From Aurelia coerulea (lineage: Eukaryota; Cnidaria; Scyphozoa; Semaeostomeae; Ulmaridae), in assembly GCA_039566865.1 (NCBI GenBank), contig CM076943.1, positions 37,022,663 to 37,086,662 on the forward strand: DNA of 64,000 nucleotides, written 5' to 3'. The position numbers and the translations under genes are program-made. This document shows positions 21,896 to 30,662 of the stretch, piece by piece (position 1 is the first letter of the stretch; each line of letters opens with the position of its first letter). Below the pieces are notes generated by a model. That model searched no databases, was not told the DNA's origin, and saw only the letters and a list, made by a program, of their open reading frames with translations.

Positions 21896-23980
21896 ATGCG
21901 ATTGAGATGGCACTTCAGAAACAATGACGAGGAATATGTACCTGACAAGAACACTAATTTTAAAACTAAATCCACGTGGCAGCCCCCAAAAGATGACCCA
22001 GTTCTCGAAAACTACCTTTCGCTGTTGGAGAAGGAGGTAATGTCTGTCTCGCCGGAGGGTAAGCATTTTAGTAATCTTTCTTCTTCTGAACAACTTTCTT
22101 TGAAACAGCTTAAATGTGATAGGAACATAGTGATTAAGGAAGCGGACAAGGGATCAGCGGTTGTAGTTTGGGATCGGGGGGATTACATAAGTGAGCCTAA
22201 CCGACAATTAGACGATAGGCAGGTTTATGAAGAAATAGAGGTGGATCCCACTGTAGATTTGGGTAAGACCATAAATTCTAGGTTGAAAGAGCTGAGGGAG
22301 GGGGACCCGGGATTAGAGGAAGTGACTGATTATTTACAAGTTAAGGATTCTAGGTTAGGTAGGTTTTATTTGTTGCCTAAGATCCACAAGGGTCTTAGTA
22401 GTGTTAAGGGGAGACCAGTCATTTCCAATTGTGGAACTATAACAGAACATATTTCAGAGTATCTAGACCACCACCTTAATCCATTGGTTCGCCAAAGTAG
22501 GTCATATGTTAAGGACACCAACCACTTTTTGTCTAGGCTAAGTAAGTTAGGTAGAATACCAGAGGGGGCTTTGATGTGTACGGTTGATGTTGTGGGGCTC
22601 TATCCTAGCATTCCACACGGGGAGGGTTTAGTGGCCATCAGGGAGGCGCTGGATAGAAGGGAAAACCCGGGCGTGGCTACTGATACCCTAGTGGGGTTGG
22701 CGTCCTTGGTCTTGGAGAATAATTATTTTGAATTTAATGATAGGATTTATAGGCAGAAATTGGGCACGGCTATAGGCACGAAGTTCGCTCCGGCTTATGC
22801 CAATCTCTTTATGACCCGGTTGGAAGAGAGGTTGTTGGAGGCTTCACCTGACAAGCCGCTCATCTGGATGAGATTCATCGATGATGTTTTCTTTATCTGG
22901 ATGCATGGGGAGGAAAAGTTGAAGTCTTTCATCAATCATCTCAACAGTAGCCACGAAACCATTAAGTTTACTAGCGAGCAATCACGGGATAGTATTAGTT
23001 TTTTAGATGTTCAGGTTAGCGTGGGGGAGGGGGGAGTCCTTTCGACAGACTTGTTTTCCAAGCCAACTGACACACATCAGTACTTGCATAAGAAGTCTTG
23101 TCACCCCTGGCACACGAAGAAGGCGATCCCCTATGGTCAGGCTCTTAGGTTTCGTAGGATATGTTCGGAAGATCGCCAATTTCAGGAGAGGGTAGGAGAG
23201 TTGGCTGGATGGCTTAATGACAGGGGCTACGAAGAGTCTTTAGTTAATGAGCAAATAGATAGGGTACGTAGGTTGGATAGGACTACTCTTCTAGCAAATG
23301 CGGGAAATAGGACCAATAACCAAGGGAGGGGGGAAAGGGTTCCACTTGTTGCCACATACCATCCAGCACTCAATAGTTTGGGAAAGGTGGCCGGGAGACT
23401 TCATCCTATGCTCACAAACTCTGAGGAGCATAGGGGGGTGTTTCCTGAGCCACCTTTAATAGCATTTAGGAGATGTAAGAACCTTAAGGATATACTTGTT
23501 AGGGCTAGGCTCAATAGTGAGGGAAATGGGGGGACTGATAAGAAGGGATGTTCTCGTCGTGGTAAATCTCGTTGTCAAGTGTGTAATGTCATGAGTAATA
23601 GTGGACATTTTCATTCAAACATAGATAGCCGTGAATATAGGATAAACTATTCGTTTAATTGTGACTCGTCAAATGTTGTGTATTTGTTGGAATGTACTGT
23701 TTGTGGTGTACAATATGTTGGTAGCACCTGCACGCCTTTTAGGCTTAGGTTAAACAATTACAAGGCGTGCAGTCATAAGTTTAACTTGGGGGCCTCAGTA
23801 CCCCAGGCGGAATTTTTCAGGCATTTTACTGGAGAAGGCCACCACGGGTTTCTGAAGGATATTAGTATAAAAATAATCGATAGGCTAACGGGGGGAAATA
23901 GGATCCGGGAAAGCTTCTGGCAATATCGGCTGGATTGCTTTGCCCCTAAGGGATTAAACACTAGGCAGGTTGATACATAG
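21896..23980 (+). CDS. Penelope-like retroelement polyprotein (RT plus GIY-YIG nuclease)
   Basis: An open reading frame of 694 codons. RT motifs: FYLLPKIHKG near residue 160, KGRPVISNCGT near 178, CTVDVVGLYPSIPHG near 230 (motif A Asp), GTAIGTKFAPAYANLFM near 295, RFIDDVFFIW near 325 (catalytic Asp pair), SISFLDVQV near 362 and FSKPTDTHQYL near 382. A Cys-rich linker (CSRRGKSRCQVCNVM near 560) precedes the GIY-YIG endonuclease (VVYLLECTVCGVQYVGST near 595, then the GHHGF segment). This is the canonical EN+ Penelope-like layout: RT primed at nicks made by the nuclease. The first ATG follows an in-frame stop by about seven codons, and families often start further upstream, so the N terminus may be truncated at the TA palindrome. 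No internal stop is visible, so this copy is young or nearly intact. Confidence 0.9.
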   Translation: MRLRWHFRNNDEEYVPDKNTNFKTKSTWQPPKDDPVLENYLSLLEKEVMSVSPEGKHFSNLSSSEQLSLKQLKCDRNIVIKEADKGSAVVVWDRGDYISEPNRQLDDRQVYEEIEVDPTVDLGKTINSRLKELREGDPGLEEVTDYLQVKDSRLGRFYLLPKIHKGLSSVKGRPVISNCGTITEHISEYLDHHLNPLVRQSRSYVKDTNHFLSRLSKLGRIPEGALMCTVDVVGLYPSIPHGEGLVAIREALDRRENPGVATDTLVGLASLVLENNYFEFNDRIYRQKLGTAIGTKFAPAYANLFMTRLEERLLEASPDKPLIWMRFIDDVFFIWMHGEEKLKSFINHLNSSHETIKFTSEQSRDSISFLDVQVSVGEGGVLSTDLFSKPTDTHQYLHKKSCHPWHTKKAIPYGQALRFRRICSEDRQFQERVGELAGWLNDRGYEESLVNEQIDRVRRLDRTTLLANAGNRTNNQGRGERVPLVATYHPALNSLGKVAGRLHPMLTNSEEHRGVFPEPPLIAFRRCKNLKDILVRARLNSEGNGGTDKKGCSRRGKSRCQVCNVMSNSGHFHSNIDSREYRINYSFNCDSSNVVYLLECTVCGVQYVGSTCTPFRLRLNNYKACSHKFNLGASVPQAEFFRHFTGEGHHGFLKDISIKIIDRLTGGNRIRESFWQYRLDCFAPKGLNTRQVDT

Positions 23981-24355
23981 ATTTTATTTTTGCTTGCATT
24001 TTGGTTGTTTTGTTGTTTTGATGTTTGCGCTTAGCTTTTCTTTAGGGACACACGCTATTCTTTAGGGATCTCTTTCTGCCCATCCGCTCTTGGATCTTTT
24101 TATTGCTGGTTTGGTTCTTACACACATTTCTTTTCAGCTTCCGCGAGACAGACACCGCCGCCGACTCTAGCAGTACTTAACACTGCGCTTTCTTTCATCT
24201 TCCTACTGCCGCCTCTGTTTACACCGGTTACTTTAACACCTTTTAATTATCAATTGTATTTAGTACTTAGTAGGATCCCTTTATGCTATTGTTTTCGTAA
24301 ATGGTTTTGTATTTCGAAATTGATATGTATGCGATGTTGAATTTAAGAAGTCATA

Positions 24356-24377
24356 CTGATGAAGGCTTGCGCCGAAA
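24356..24377 (+). ncRNA. Hammerhead-core-like motif in Penelope 3' end (2)
   Basis: CTGATGAAGGCTTGCGCC then GAAA, about 380 bp after the stop of the long Penelope ORF. It differs from copy 1 only in the loop (TTGC against TTAC), leaving the GGC/GCC stem paired. Downstream is GTTTAAACGAATGTG. The same caution about cleavage site applies. Confidence 0.35.
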
Positions 24378-24460
24378 CGTTTAAACGAATGTGTTTTTCT
24401 TGAGTACATATATCTTTTTTATAACATATTTGCGAATGAGCTAATGAGAATATATATATA

Positions 24461-25062
24461 CCGGGTGCGCCAAAATAAACTATGCACGTTTGGCAGGCCA
24501 CAATAAAGCGTACACTGAACCGATTTTAAAGATTTATGATTTAATCGTTAGCAGAATGCCTGAATTAGATACTGGCATTTTTACAAATTTTTTCATGTTG
24601 AGTTTTTAGAGCTAAAAGCGCGTTCCTAAAATTTCAGTTTTCGAAAACACTGAAAACGATCAAAAAACATCGATCAAGTTTTCTAAAGAATCAACATGAA
24701 TGGACAAAGAAAGAAATTGTTCGTGGTGATTTGCGATTTAGAAATCGACCAATTGTAATCTGCTATACAAGAGTTGGTACTAAGCTCCCAAATCCCCCTG
24801 AAAATGTTTTCTCTTTTTCATTCATGTTAAATCTTTTAAACTGTGATCGACGGTTTTTGATCGTTTTCAATGTTTTCGAAAAAGAACATTTAAAGAAACT
24901 CGCTTCCAGCTCTAAAAACTGAAAACAAAAAATTTTTTCAAAAAGTCTTAGAATCTAGTTCAGGCTTTCTGCTAAAGATCAAGTCATAAATCTTCAAAAT
25001 CGGTCCAGTGTACGATTTATTGTGGCCTGCCAAACGTGCATAGTTTATTCTGGCGCACCCGG
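24461..25062. mobile_element. 602 bp TA-flanked MITE (mariner-like ends)
   Basis: Starts CCGGGTGCGCCAAAATAAAC and ends with the complement (GCGCACCCGG at 25053-25062). Inverted arms reach about 70 bp with few mismatches (GCACGTTTGGCAGGCCACAA on the left, its complement near 25022). TA flanks on both sides lie inside (TA)n. The middle has no transposase. It separates the two convergent Penelope copies. Confidence 0.8.
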
Positions 25063-25106
25063 TATATATATATATACATAGTCAAGAAAACACATTCGAG
25101 TAAACG

Positions 25107-25128
25107 TTTCGGCATAAGCCTTCATCAG
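25107..25128 (-). ncRNA. Hammerhead-core-like motif in Penelope 3' end (3)
   Basis: On the - strand: CTGATGAAGGCTTATGCC then GAAA. The apical loop varies again while GGC/GCC is kept. It occupies the same position relative to the Penelope 3' end as the other two. Confidence 0.35.
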
Positions 25129-25610
25129 TAATAACTTTCCAAATTAGACGGAGCATACATATAGATCCTGAAATAACAATACAATACAAAACAATAGCCT
25201 AAGCGGGATCCTGATTAATACAATAAGTCATAAAAGGTGTAAAATAGGGGTGTAGCCAAAGGCAGCATCAGGAAGATCAAAGAAAGCGCAGATTAAAGAG
25301 CTGCTAAAGTTGGCGGCGGTGTCTGTCTGGAGGAAGCCAGAAAAAGAAAACGTGTGTACTAACAAAACAAGCTATAGAAAGATCTAAGAGCGGATTGGCA
25401 GAAAAGAGATCCCTAAAAAACAGCGTGTGTCCCTTATGAAAAGCTGAGCGCAAAAATCAAAACAACAAAACGACCAAAATATAAACAAAAATCAAATCTC
25501 TGTATCAACCTGCCTAGTGTTTAATCCCTTAGGGGCAAAGCAATCCAGCCGATATTGCCAGACGCTTTCCCGTATCCTATTTCCCCCCGTTAGCCTATCG
25601 ATTATCTTAA

Positions 25611-26281
25611 AGGGTTTGTGCAAGGTTAAAAGCCTGCATTTGCACAAGCAAAAAAATCTAAAAATAGATCAAGCGAATCATCCAATGGCAGCATTCAGGT
25701 CACGAGAAACTTTGCATGTGATCAGTTCGAGGAAAGGAAGAAACGAGTATGGCGGACAATGAGAATCTCACGCGAAAGATTTTGAAATGTGCTAAGAGAC
25801 CTGGGATTATAAAAGGATTATAAAAGCTCCACCCAGAGAATTAATTTGTTTGAAATCAAAGTTCTGACATTTCTATTGTAATTTGAGGCAGAGTGTGTCC
25901 CCAGCCATGGAGACTATTATTAAAGCTGCAGACTTTCACATATAGTATTGTGAAAATTCAATGAGAAGCAATACAATTTTATTTTCACGGCCATGACAAA
26001 TCATAAAGATCTCCATGCTTTACTTCTGCACAAGGAATCATTTGCTATTTCTATCCAATAATTGAGGGGGCAGAAATAGAGCAAAAAATGCGAGGAGGAG
26101 AGCAACAAGTAGCAACAGGGTAGGGCACCGAGCGGCACAGTGTGGGTCTATCTATTTTTCAAAACAACACAACCAACACAACTTGGCAGCCCATCATGTG
26201 ATCACTTTCAGCGCGGCGTATTGCGCATGCCTAGATCGAAAGTTATTTTTAGATAGGCCAACTTAGCCTTGCACATACCCT
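25611..26281. mobile_element. 671 bp TTAA-flanked MITE inside Penelope GIY-YIG region
   Basis: TTAA at 25607-25610 and 26282-26285. Ends are AGGGTTTGTGCAAGG and CCTTGCACATACCCT, 15 bp inverted repeats with one mismatch. Comparison with the + strand Penelope copies shows the site before insertion as a single TTAA. Subterminal AAAATCTAAAAATAGAT is loosely mirrored near 26240. TTAA with AGGG ends suits a piggyBac- or Kolobok-class transposase in trans. Confidence 0.85.
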
Positions 26282-26673
26282 TTAATACTAATATCCTTCA
26301 TAAACCCGTGGTGGCCTTCTCCAGTAAAATGCCCGAAGAATTCCGCTTGGGGTACTGAGGCCCCTGAATTAAACTTATGACTGCACGCCTTGTAATTGTT
26401 AAACCTAAGCCTAAAAGGCGTGCAGGTGCTACCAACATATTGTACACCACAAACAGTACATTCCAACAAATACAAAAACATTCGACGAGTCACAATTAAA
26501 GGAATAGTTTATCCTATATTCCGGCTATCTATGTTTGAATGAAAATGTTCACTATTACTCATGACATTACACACTTGACAACGAGATTTACCACAACGAG
26601 AACATCCCTTCTTATCAGCCCCCCCCCCCATTTCCCTCACTACTGAGCCTAGCCCTAAAAAGTATATCCTTAA

Positions 26674-26798
26674 AGGGCCAGCATGCTTTTCGCGAAGTCA
26701 GCGACTTGCTCTCCACAGCTTCCAGAATAACTGACTCTACGGTATTCACAAAAAACAAAAACAAACGATTGCAAAGGCTGCTGGTCTTTGTACTCCCT
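26674..26798. mobile_element. 125 bp TTAA-flanked insertion inside Penelope coding sequence
   Basis: TTAA at 26670-26673 and 26799-26802. It starts AGGGCCAGCATG and ends GTACTCCCT, sharing only AGGG/CCCT termini with the 671 bp element. The intact copy has one TTAA at the same place (near 23485). Element plus target is 129 bp, so the frame stays open and 43 codons are added. Confidence 0.8.
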
Positions 26799-27584
26799 TT
26801 AAAGTTCTTACATCTCCTAAATGCTATTAAAGGTGGCTCAGGAAACACAGCCCTATGCTCCTCCGAGTTTGTGAGCATAGAATGGAGTCTCCCGGCAACC
26901 TTCCCCAAACTATTGAGTGCTGGATGGTATGTAGCAACAAGTGGAACCCTTTCCCCCCTCCCTTGGTTATTGGTCCTATTTCCCGCATTTGCTAGAAGAG
27001 TTTTCCTATCCAACCTACGTACCCTATCTATTTGTTCGTTAACTAAAGTCTCTTCGTAGACCATGTCCTTAAGCCATCCAGCTAACTCGCCTACCTTCTC
27101 CTGAAATTGGCGATCTTCCGAGCATATCCTACGAAACCTAAGAGCCTGACCATAGGGGATCGCCTTCTTCGTGTGCCAGGGGTGACAAGACTTCTTATGC
27201 AAGTTCTGATGTGTATCAGTTGGCTTGCAAAACAAGTCTGTCGAAAGGACTCCCCCCGCCCCCACGCTAACCTGAACATCTAAAAAACTAATACTATCCC
27301 GTGATTGCTCGCTAGTAAACTTAATGGTTTCGTAGCTACTGTTGAGATGATTGATGAAAGACTTCAGCTTTTCCTCCCCGTGCATCCAGATAAAGAAAAC
27401 ATCATCGATGAATCTCATCCAGATTAGGGGCTTGTCAGGTGAAGCCTCCAACAACCTCTCTTCCAACCGGGTCATGAAGAGATTGTATCATGAAGATATA
27501 TATATATATATATTTATATGCATGACTCAAATCCCATGAACTGGGAAACTGGAAAGGTTGCAAGCACTGGCAGCATCATATGCC

Positions 27585-27905
27585 AGGCACACTTTCGTGT
27601 CCCCAGAACAAGATTCACATTCAGATTCAGAATCACATTCAGATTCAAAATCGGATTCAACAAATGAAGGAAACATTGAAAAATTTGCACAAAGCCCCCG
27701 GGTGGGGGGGGGGATTTTTGGAAAGTTCTCTAAACTGTAGCTGGATACCATAGCTTGTTTTTATTTTATGTTTGGGCTCGATATCTTGTAACAGGGGGGA
27801 GGGGGCCATGTTTCCTTCATTTGTTGAATGTGAGTTTGAATCTGAATGTGATTCTGAATCTGAATGTGAATCTTGTTCTGAGGACATGAAAGTGCCAGGC
27901 ACAAT
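27585..27905. repeat. Foldback repeat with GATTCA-rich arms
   Basis: Arms at about 27585-27685 and 27810-27903 are inverted copies (GCCAGGCAC...CAGAACAAGATTCACATT and complement). Each arm holds repeated ATTCAGATTCA units, so on either strand it could read a short Ser/Asp/Glu run; this is a by-product of the repeat. The spacer contains a G-run and no gene. Confidence 0.75.
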
Positions 27906-28109
27906 AGGCAGAGAACTGTTTGAAAAAATAAGAAACTGAGTATTGTTATCTCAGCAATGGGCAATGATTTTGCTTAGTGTACCACGATGGGCATAAACTG
28001 GCATTAGTCTGGCTTTCATGATAAGTTCTGATTGAGTAAGAAACTGAGAGTCAGTACATGTCCAGACACTGACACTGACCATGGAGACCTCTTTGTGGGC
28101 CTAATGTCT

Positions 28110-28437
28110 GGTTCAATTCGGCCAGGTCTAAACCGCGGACAACGCTGACGAAGCGGACACGCGGACCAAACGAGAACAATAGTCCGCGGTTTTCTCGTCC
28201 GCGTTTTAGACTTTCACACCGGTAAAATCTAAAACGTGGACAACGATTTCACGGACCATTCAAGTATAATGAATTTGAACGTTCGTTACCTAATTTTCTG
28301 TTTTTCTCCGAAGAAAACATTGTCTCTTTGCGCAATTTTCTCGTATTCCACAAATGCTGTTCTTAAATCTGTTGCAACACTTCGTAGAGATTGCATGCAG
28401 GTGGGGGTGGCCGTTTAGAAGAATGGGCCTAAGTACA
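28110..28437. repeat. Short repeat sharing both ends with the 37.4-40.0 kb segment
   Basis: GGCCAGGTCTAAACCGCGGA near 28122 with a run of GCGGAC units matches the complement of 39925-39982. GATTGCATGCAGGTGG to GGGCCTAAGTACAG near 28389-28434 matches the complement of 37390-37430. The intervening 200 bp is unrelated to the 2.5 kb middle of the larger segment. Confidence 0.6.
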
Positions 28438-28490
28438 GATACACGTTTTTTTTATAAGAAAATGGTTTATAAGAAACTAGTACTACGATG
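28437..28490. mobile_element. Left piece of AAGAAACT MITE split by the hAT-like element
   Basis: TACACGTTTTTTTTATAAG followed by AAGAAACTAG and TACTACGATG matches 19913-19965. The matching right half resumes at 32309 (32309-32531). Confidence 0.75.
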
Positions 28491-28710
28491 AGGGTGGCAA
28501 AGGGGGGGTCAGGATCACGAATCACGGAAATAAAATGTTAAATTTCACGTTTCACGTTTAAAAATATAGCGTTTTCACGTTTCACGGAAAAATGTATTAT
28601 TACTAGGCTATGGGAGAATGCAGATGCACTGACCCCACTAAAGATGTCTCAAACCTGTTAAAACAATGGAAAACTCTTCAAAACAACAAGAAAGGCAGAC
28701 AAGCATCTAC

Positions 28711-28910
28711 TATCACCTATACAATTTTCGAGCCAACTTGAACAAATTATCCTTTCGCCACCCCTTTCACCAATGTCAATGATCGGTTGAGCTGACAAGA
28801 GTGATTTGGCAACCTTTGTCTGGCATTACAGCACTGCTTATGGGGAAAGGGGAGAGCAGAGGCAAAAACCGACAATCTTAGGGTGGCTCAACCATTGGTT
28901 AGTGATTGTA
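28711..28910. mobile_element. Family P MITE inside hAT-like copy A
   Basis: TATACAATTTTCGAGCCAAC on the left is mirrored by GGCTCAACCATTGGTTAGTG on the right, with the same middle blocks as 651-871 (TGTCAATGATCGG, CAACCTTTGTC). It is diverged. The orthologous position in copy B holds the same element, so it predates the duplication. Confidence 0.65.
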
Positions 28911-28950
28911 GGCAATTTTTAAGGGCTAAGGTTGCGAGGCAGAAATTTGG

Positions 28951-29360
28951 CATGCAGATAATGTATTTCTGATTTAGATAGGACAGATAGGATTTAGATA
29001 GGAGAATTCAAATTCTTTCAAAGTTCTGCTCTCAAAGATCCCATAAAAATGCCCCCTGATGCTCAAACCACTTCATATATTTTAGCTAAAGTCTGCCCAG
29101 AAAGTTGCAACGTTGGATTATATGCCCAAATTATCTGTCTCTGTTTTCATGACATTTGGCATGCAGATAATGTATTTCTGATTTAGATAGGACAGATAGG
29201 ATTTAGATAGGAGAATTCAAATTCTTTCAAAGTTCTGCTCTCAAAGATCCCATAAAAATGCCCCCTGATGCTCAAACCACTTCATATATTTTAGCTAAAG
29301 TCTGCCCAGAAAGTTGCAACGTTGGATTATATGCCCAAATTATCTGTCTCTGTTTTCATG
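28951..29360 (+). repeat. 209 bp perfect tandem duplication in copy A
   Basis: CATGCAGATAATGTATTTC at 28951 recurs at 29160, and the following ~200 bases are the same in both. Copy B (33649 onward) has a single unit. It is a recent duplication private to copy A. Confidence 0.85.
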
Positions 29361-30113
29361 TTCTCTATAAGTATGCTGTGTGAGCGCAACGAGCAGAACA
29401 TTTTTGGCACAGAAAAGAAGAAAATGCCGGTTCCAAAGTGATGAAATCGATGATTTGAGAAAAATTGGATCTGTTTTTATGGAAAATGGCAGGTCTGGAA
29501 CACACAACAACCCTTTAGGTACGCCCCTAAGGCTCATTCCCTTCTATCATAGCAAACTATTTTCAAGCCAGCCGGGACAATTTTTCGTATTAGGGAGCTG
29601 CAAGTGGAGGAAGCAAATTTGGAGGTCTGGGGCTTGTCCTGGGAAAATTTTGAGACCATTCCTATTACAGTAGATCGCCGGAACGTGTAAAATTTCTGCA
29701 CTATTTGATTGATGCAGATCATCACCAACGAAAGTATTTTTTACGGGCATTTCAAAACTAGAACTTACATCAGCCAAAAGTCAATAATGCGCTATTCAAG
29801 CTGCTTTCTCGTCTCGGAGCATTTCAAGGAACAAATATTTGAAAGCTATTAAGGGGCTAAAAGACCCCACCAAGCCCTCTGCACTGTGATCTATTAGGCC
29901 CTTTTTATCTAATATTGCTAAAAAGTAAAGTTCTGAATTCCAGCTAGATTTTGGGCTGGCGTCATGGAGCATAACCTAGGGGTTAATGTGACCATTTGTT
30001 GCAAGCATGACCTGTAGAGGCATGGCACTGTTTTGATCGCAGTTTACAATTCCTTGTTTCTAGGCTCAGCCTTTCTTTAACGATCTATTTCAGTCCAGTC
30101 TTATTCTGATTCT

Positions 30114-30435
30114 CTATATAATAATAATAATAATAATAAACAATTTATTTAAAGTTAGTTAGCTAAGAAAATAGCGTTCAGCTAATTAAGGCCAACTATA
30201 CAGAATATTTACAAAAGTCTAATTACAAAAAACCTAGATTTGATACACAAATTTTACACAACTTACAGCTGCAGTCAAAAGTTTTGATAGATTTAATATT
30301 TCTTTTAAAAATCTCCAATGATTGGAACTCTTTGATTTCTCTTGGCAGAGTCTGCCATAGTTTTGACCAATAAACCTGATAGTATCAATGCCATATTGCT
30401 TCGTCCTAGCTTTAGGCAAAACAATGCGTGCTTCA
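30114..30435 (-). mobile_element. 5'-truncated LINE 3' end in copy A
   Basis: On the - strand it encodes KARTKQYGIDTIRFIGQNYG and KSKSSNHWRFLKEI, the last box of many LINE ORF2 proteins, then a stop (about 30234) and a short 3' UTR ending in (TTA)n (30117-30140 on +). Copy B lacks it at the corresponding site (about 35055), so it entered copy A alone. A target duplication is not clear. Confidence 0.7.
30117..30140. repeat. (ATA)n microsatellite, LINE tail
   Basis: About eight ATA/ATAA units forming the 3' tail of the truncated - strand LINE fragment. Confidence 0.8.
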
Positions 30436-30502
30436 GTAAATGCGTGCTTCAAGGCAATAAGCATGTTTGAATATTTTGCCTTTTTGTGACCGTTTCTAGA
30501 CA

Positions 30503-30662
30503 ATAGACGATTACGCTAAAGATGGCGGCGAGGAACTTTTTACCAAGATGCATCGCGTTCTTTAATCAAATTCCTACAGAACCGTCAAAGATTCGTAATT
30601 AGAACGCATTGCATCTTGGTAAAAAGTTCCTAACCGCCATCGTTAGCGTAATCGTCTGTTGA
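30503..30662. mobile_element. Palindromic MITE, about 160 bp, in copy A
   Basis: GACGATTACGCTAAAGATGG at the left is mirrored by CCATCGTTAGCGTAATCGTC at the right, with GAACTTTTTACCAAGATGC and its complement inside. ACAATAG flanks both sides (left near 30500, right near 30664), a possible target duplication. The same element in copy B is split by a G-rich MITE at 35140. Confidence 0.7.

Larger units (their letters stand above)
25081..27486 (-). pseudogene. Penelope-like element, inverted copy, truncated and twice interrupted
   Basis: The order on the - strand is RT from MTRLEERLLEASPDK (27475) through RFIDDVFFIWMHG, SISFLDVQVS and FCKPTDTHQNL, then the linker near 26620, GIY-YIG (CGVQYVGSTCTPFR near 26450) and a 3' UTR to 25081. 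It begins at the codon equivalent to residue 305 of the long copy, so the RT 5' half is gone, replaced by (TA)n at about 27495. Two TTAA insertions (25611-26281 and 26674-26798) split it, and a frameshift lies near 26490-26620. It is highly similar in sequence to the + strand copy. Confidence 0.85.

Noticed and set aside
25517..25762. 81-codon + strand ORF
   Set aside because: It is antisense to the Penelope GIY-YIG end and runs into the TTAA insertion; shadow of the real - strand frame.
27558..27902. Ser/Asp-rich ORFs
   Set aside because: Explained by GATTCA repeat units in a foldback repeat, not by a conserved protein.
30503..30662. microRNA-type hairpin
   Set aside because: The long near-perfect inverted repeat is a dispersed MITE also present in copy B, with possible target duplication; nothing specifically indicates a miRNA gene.
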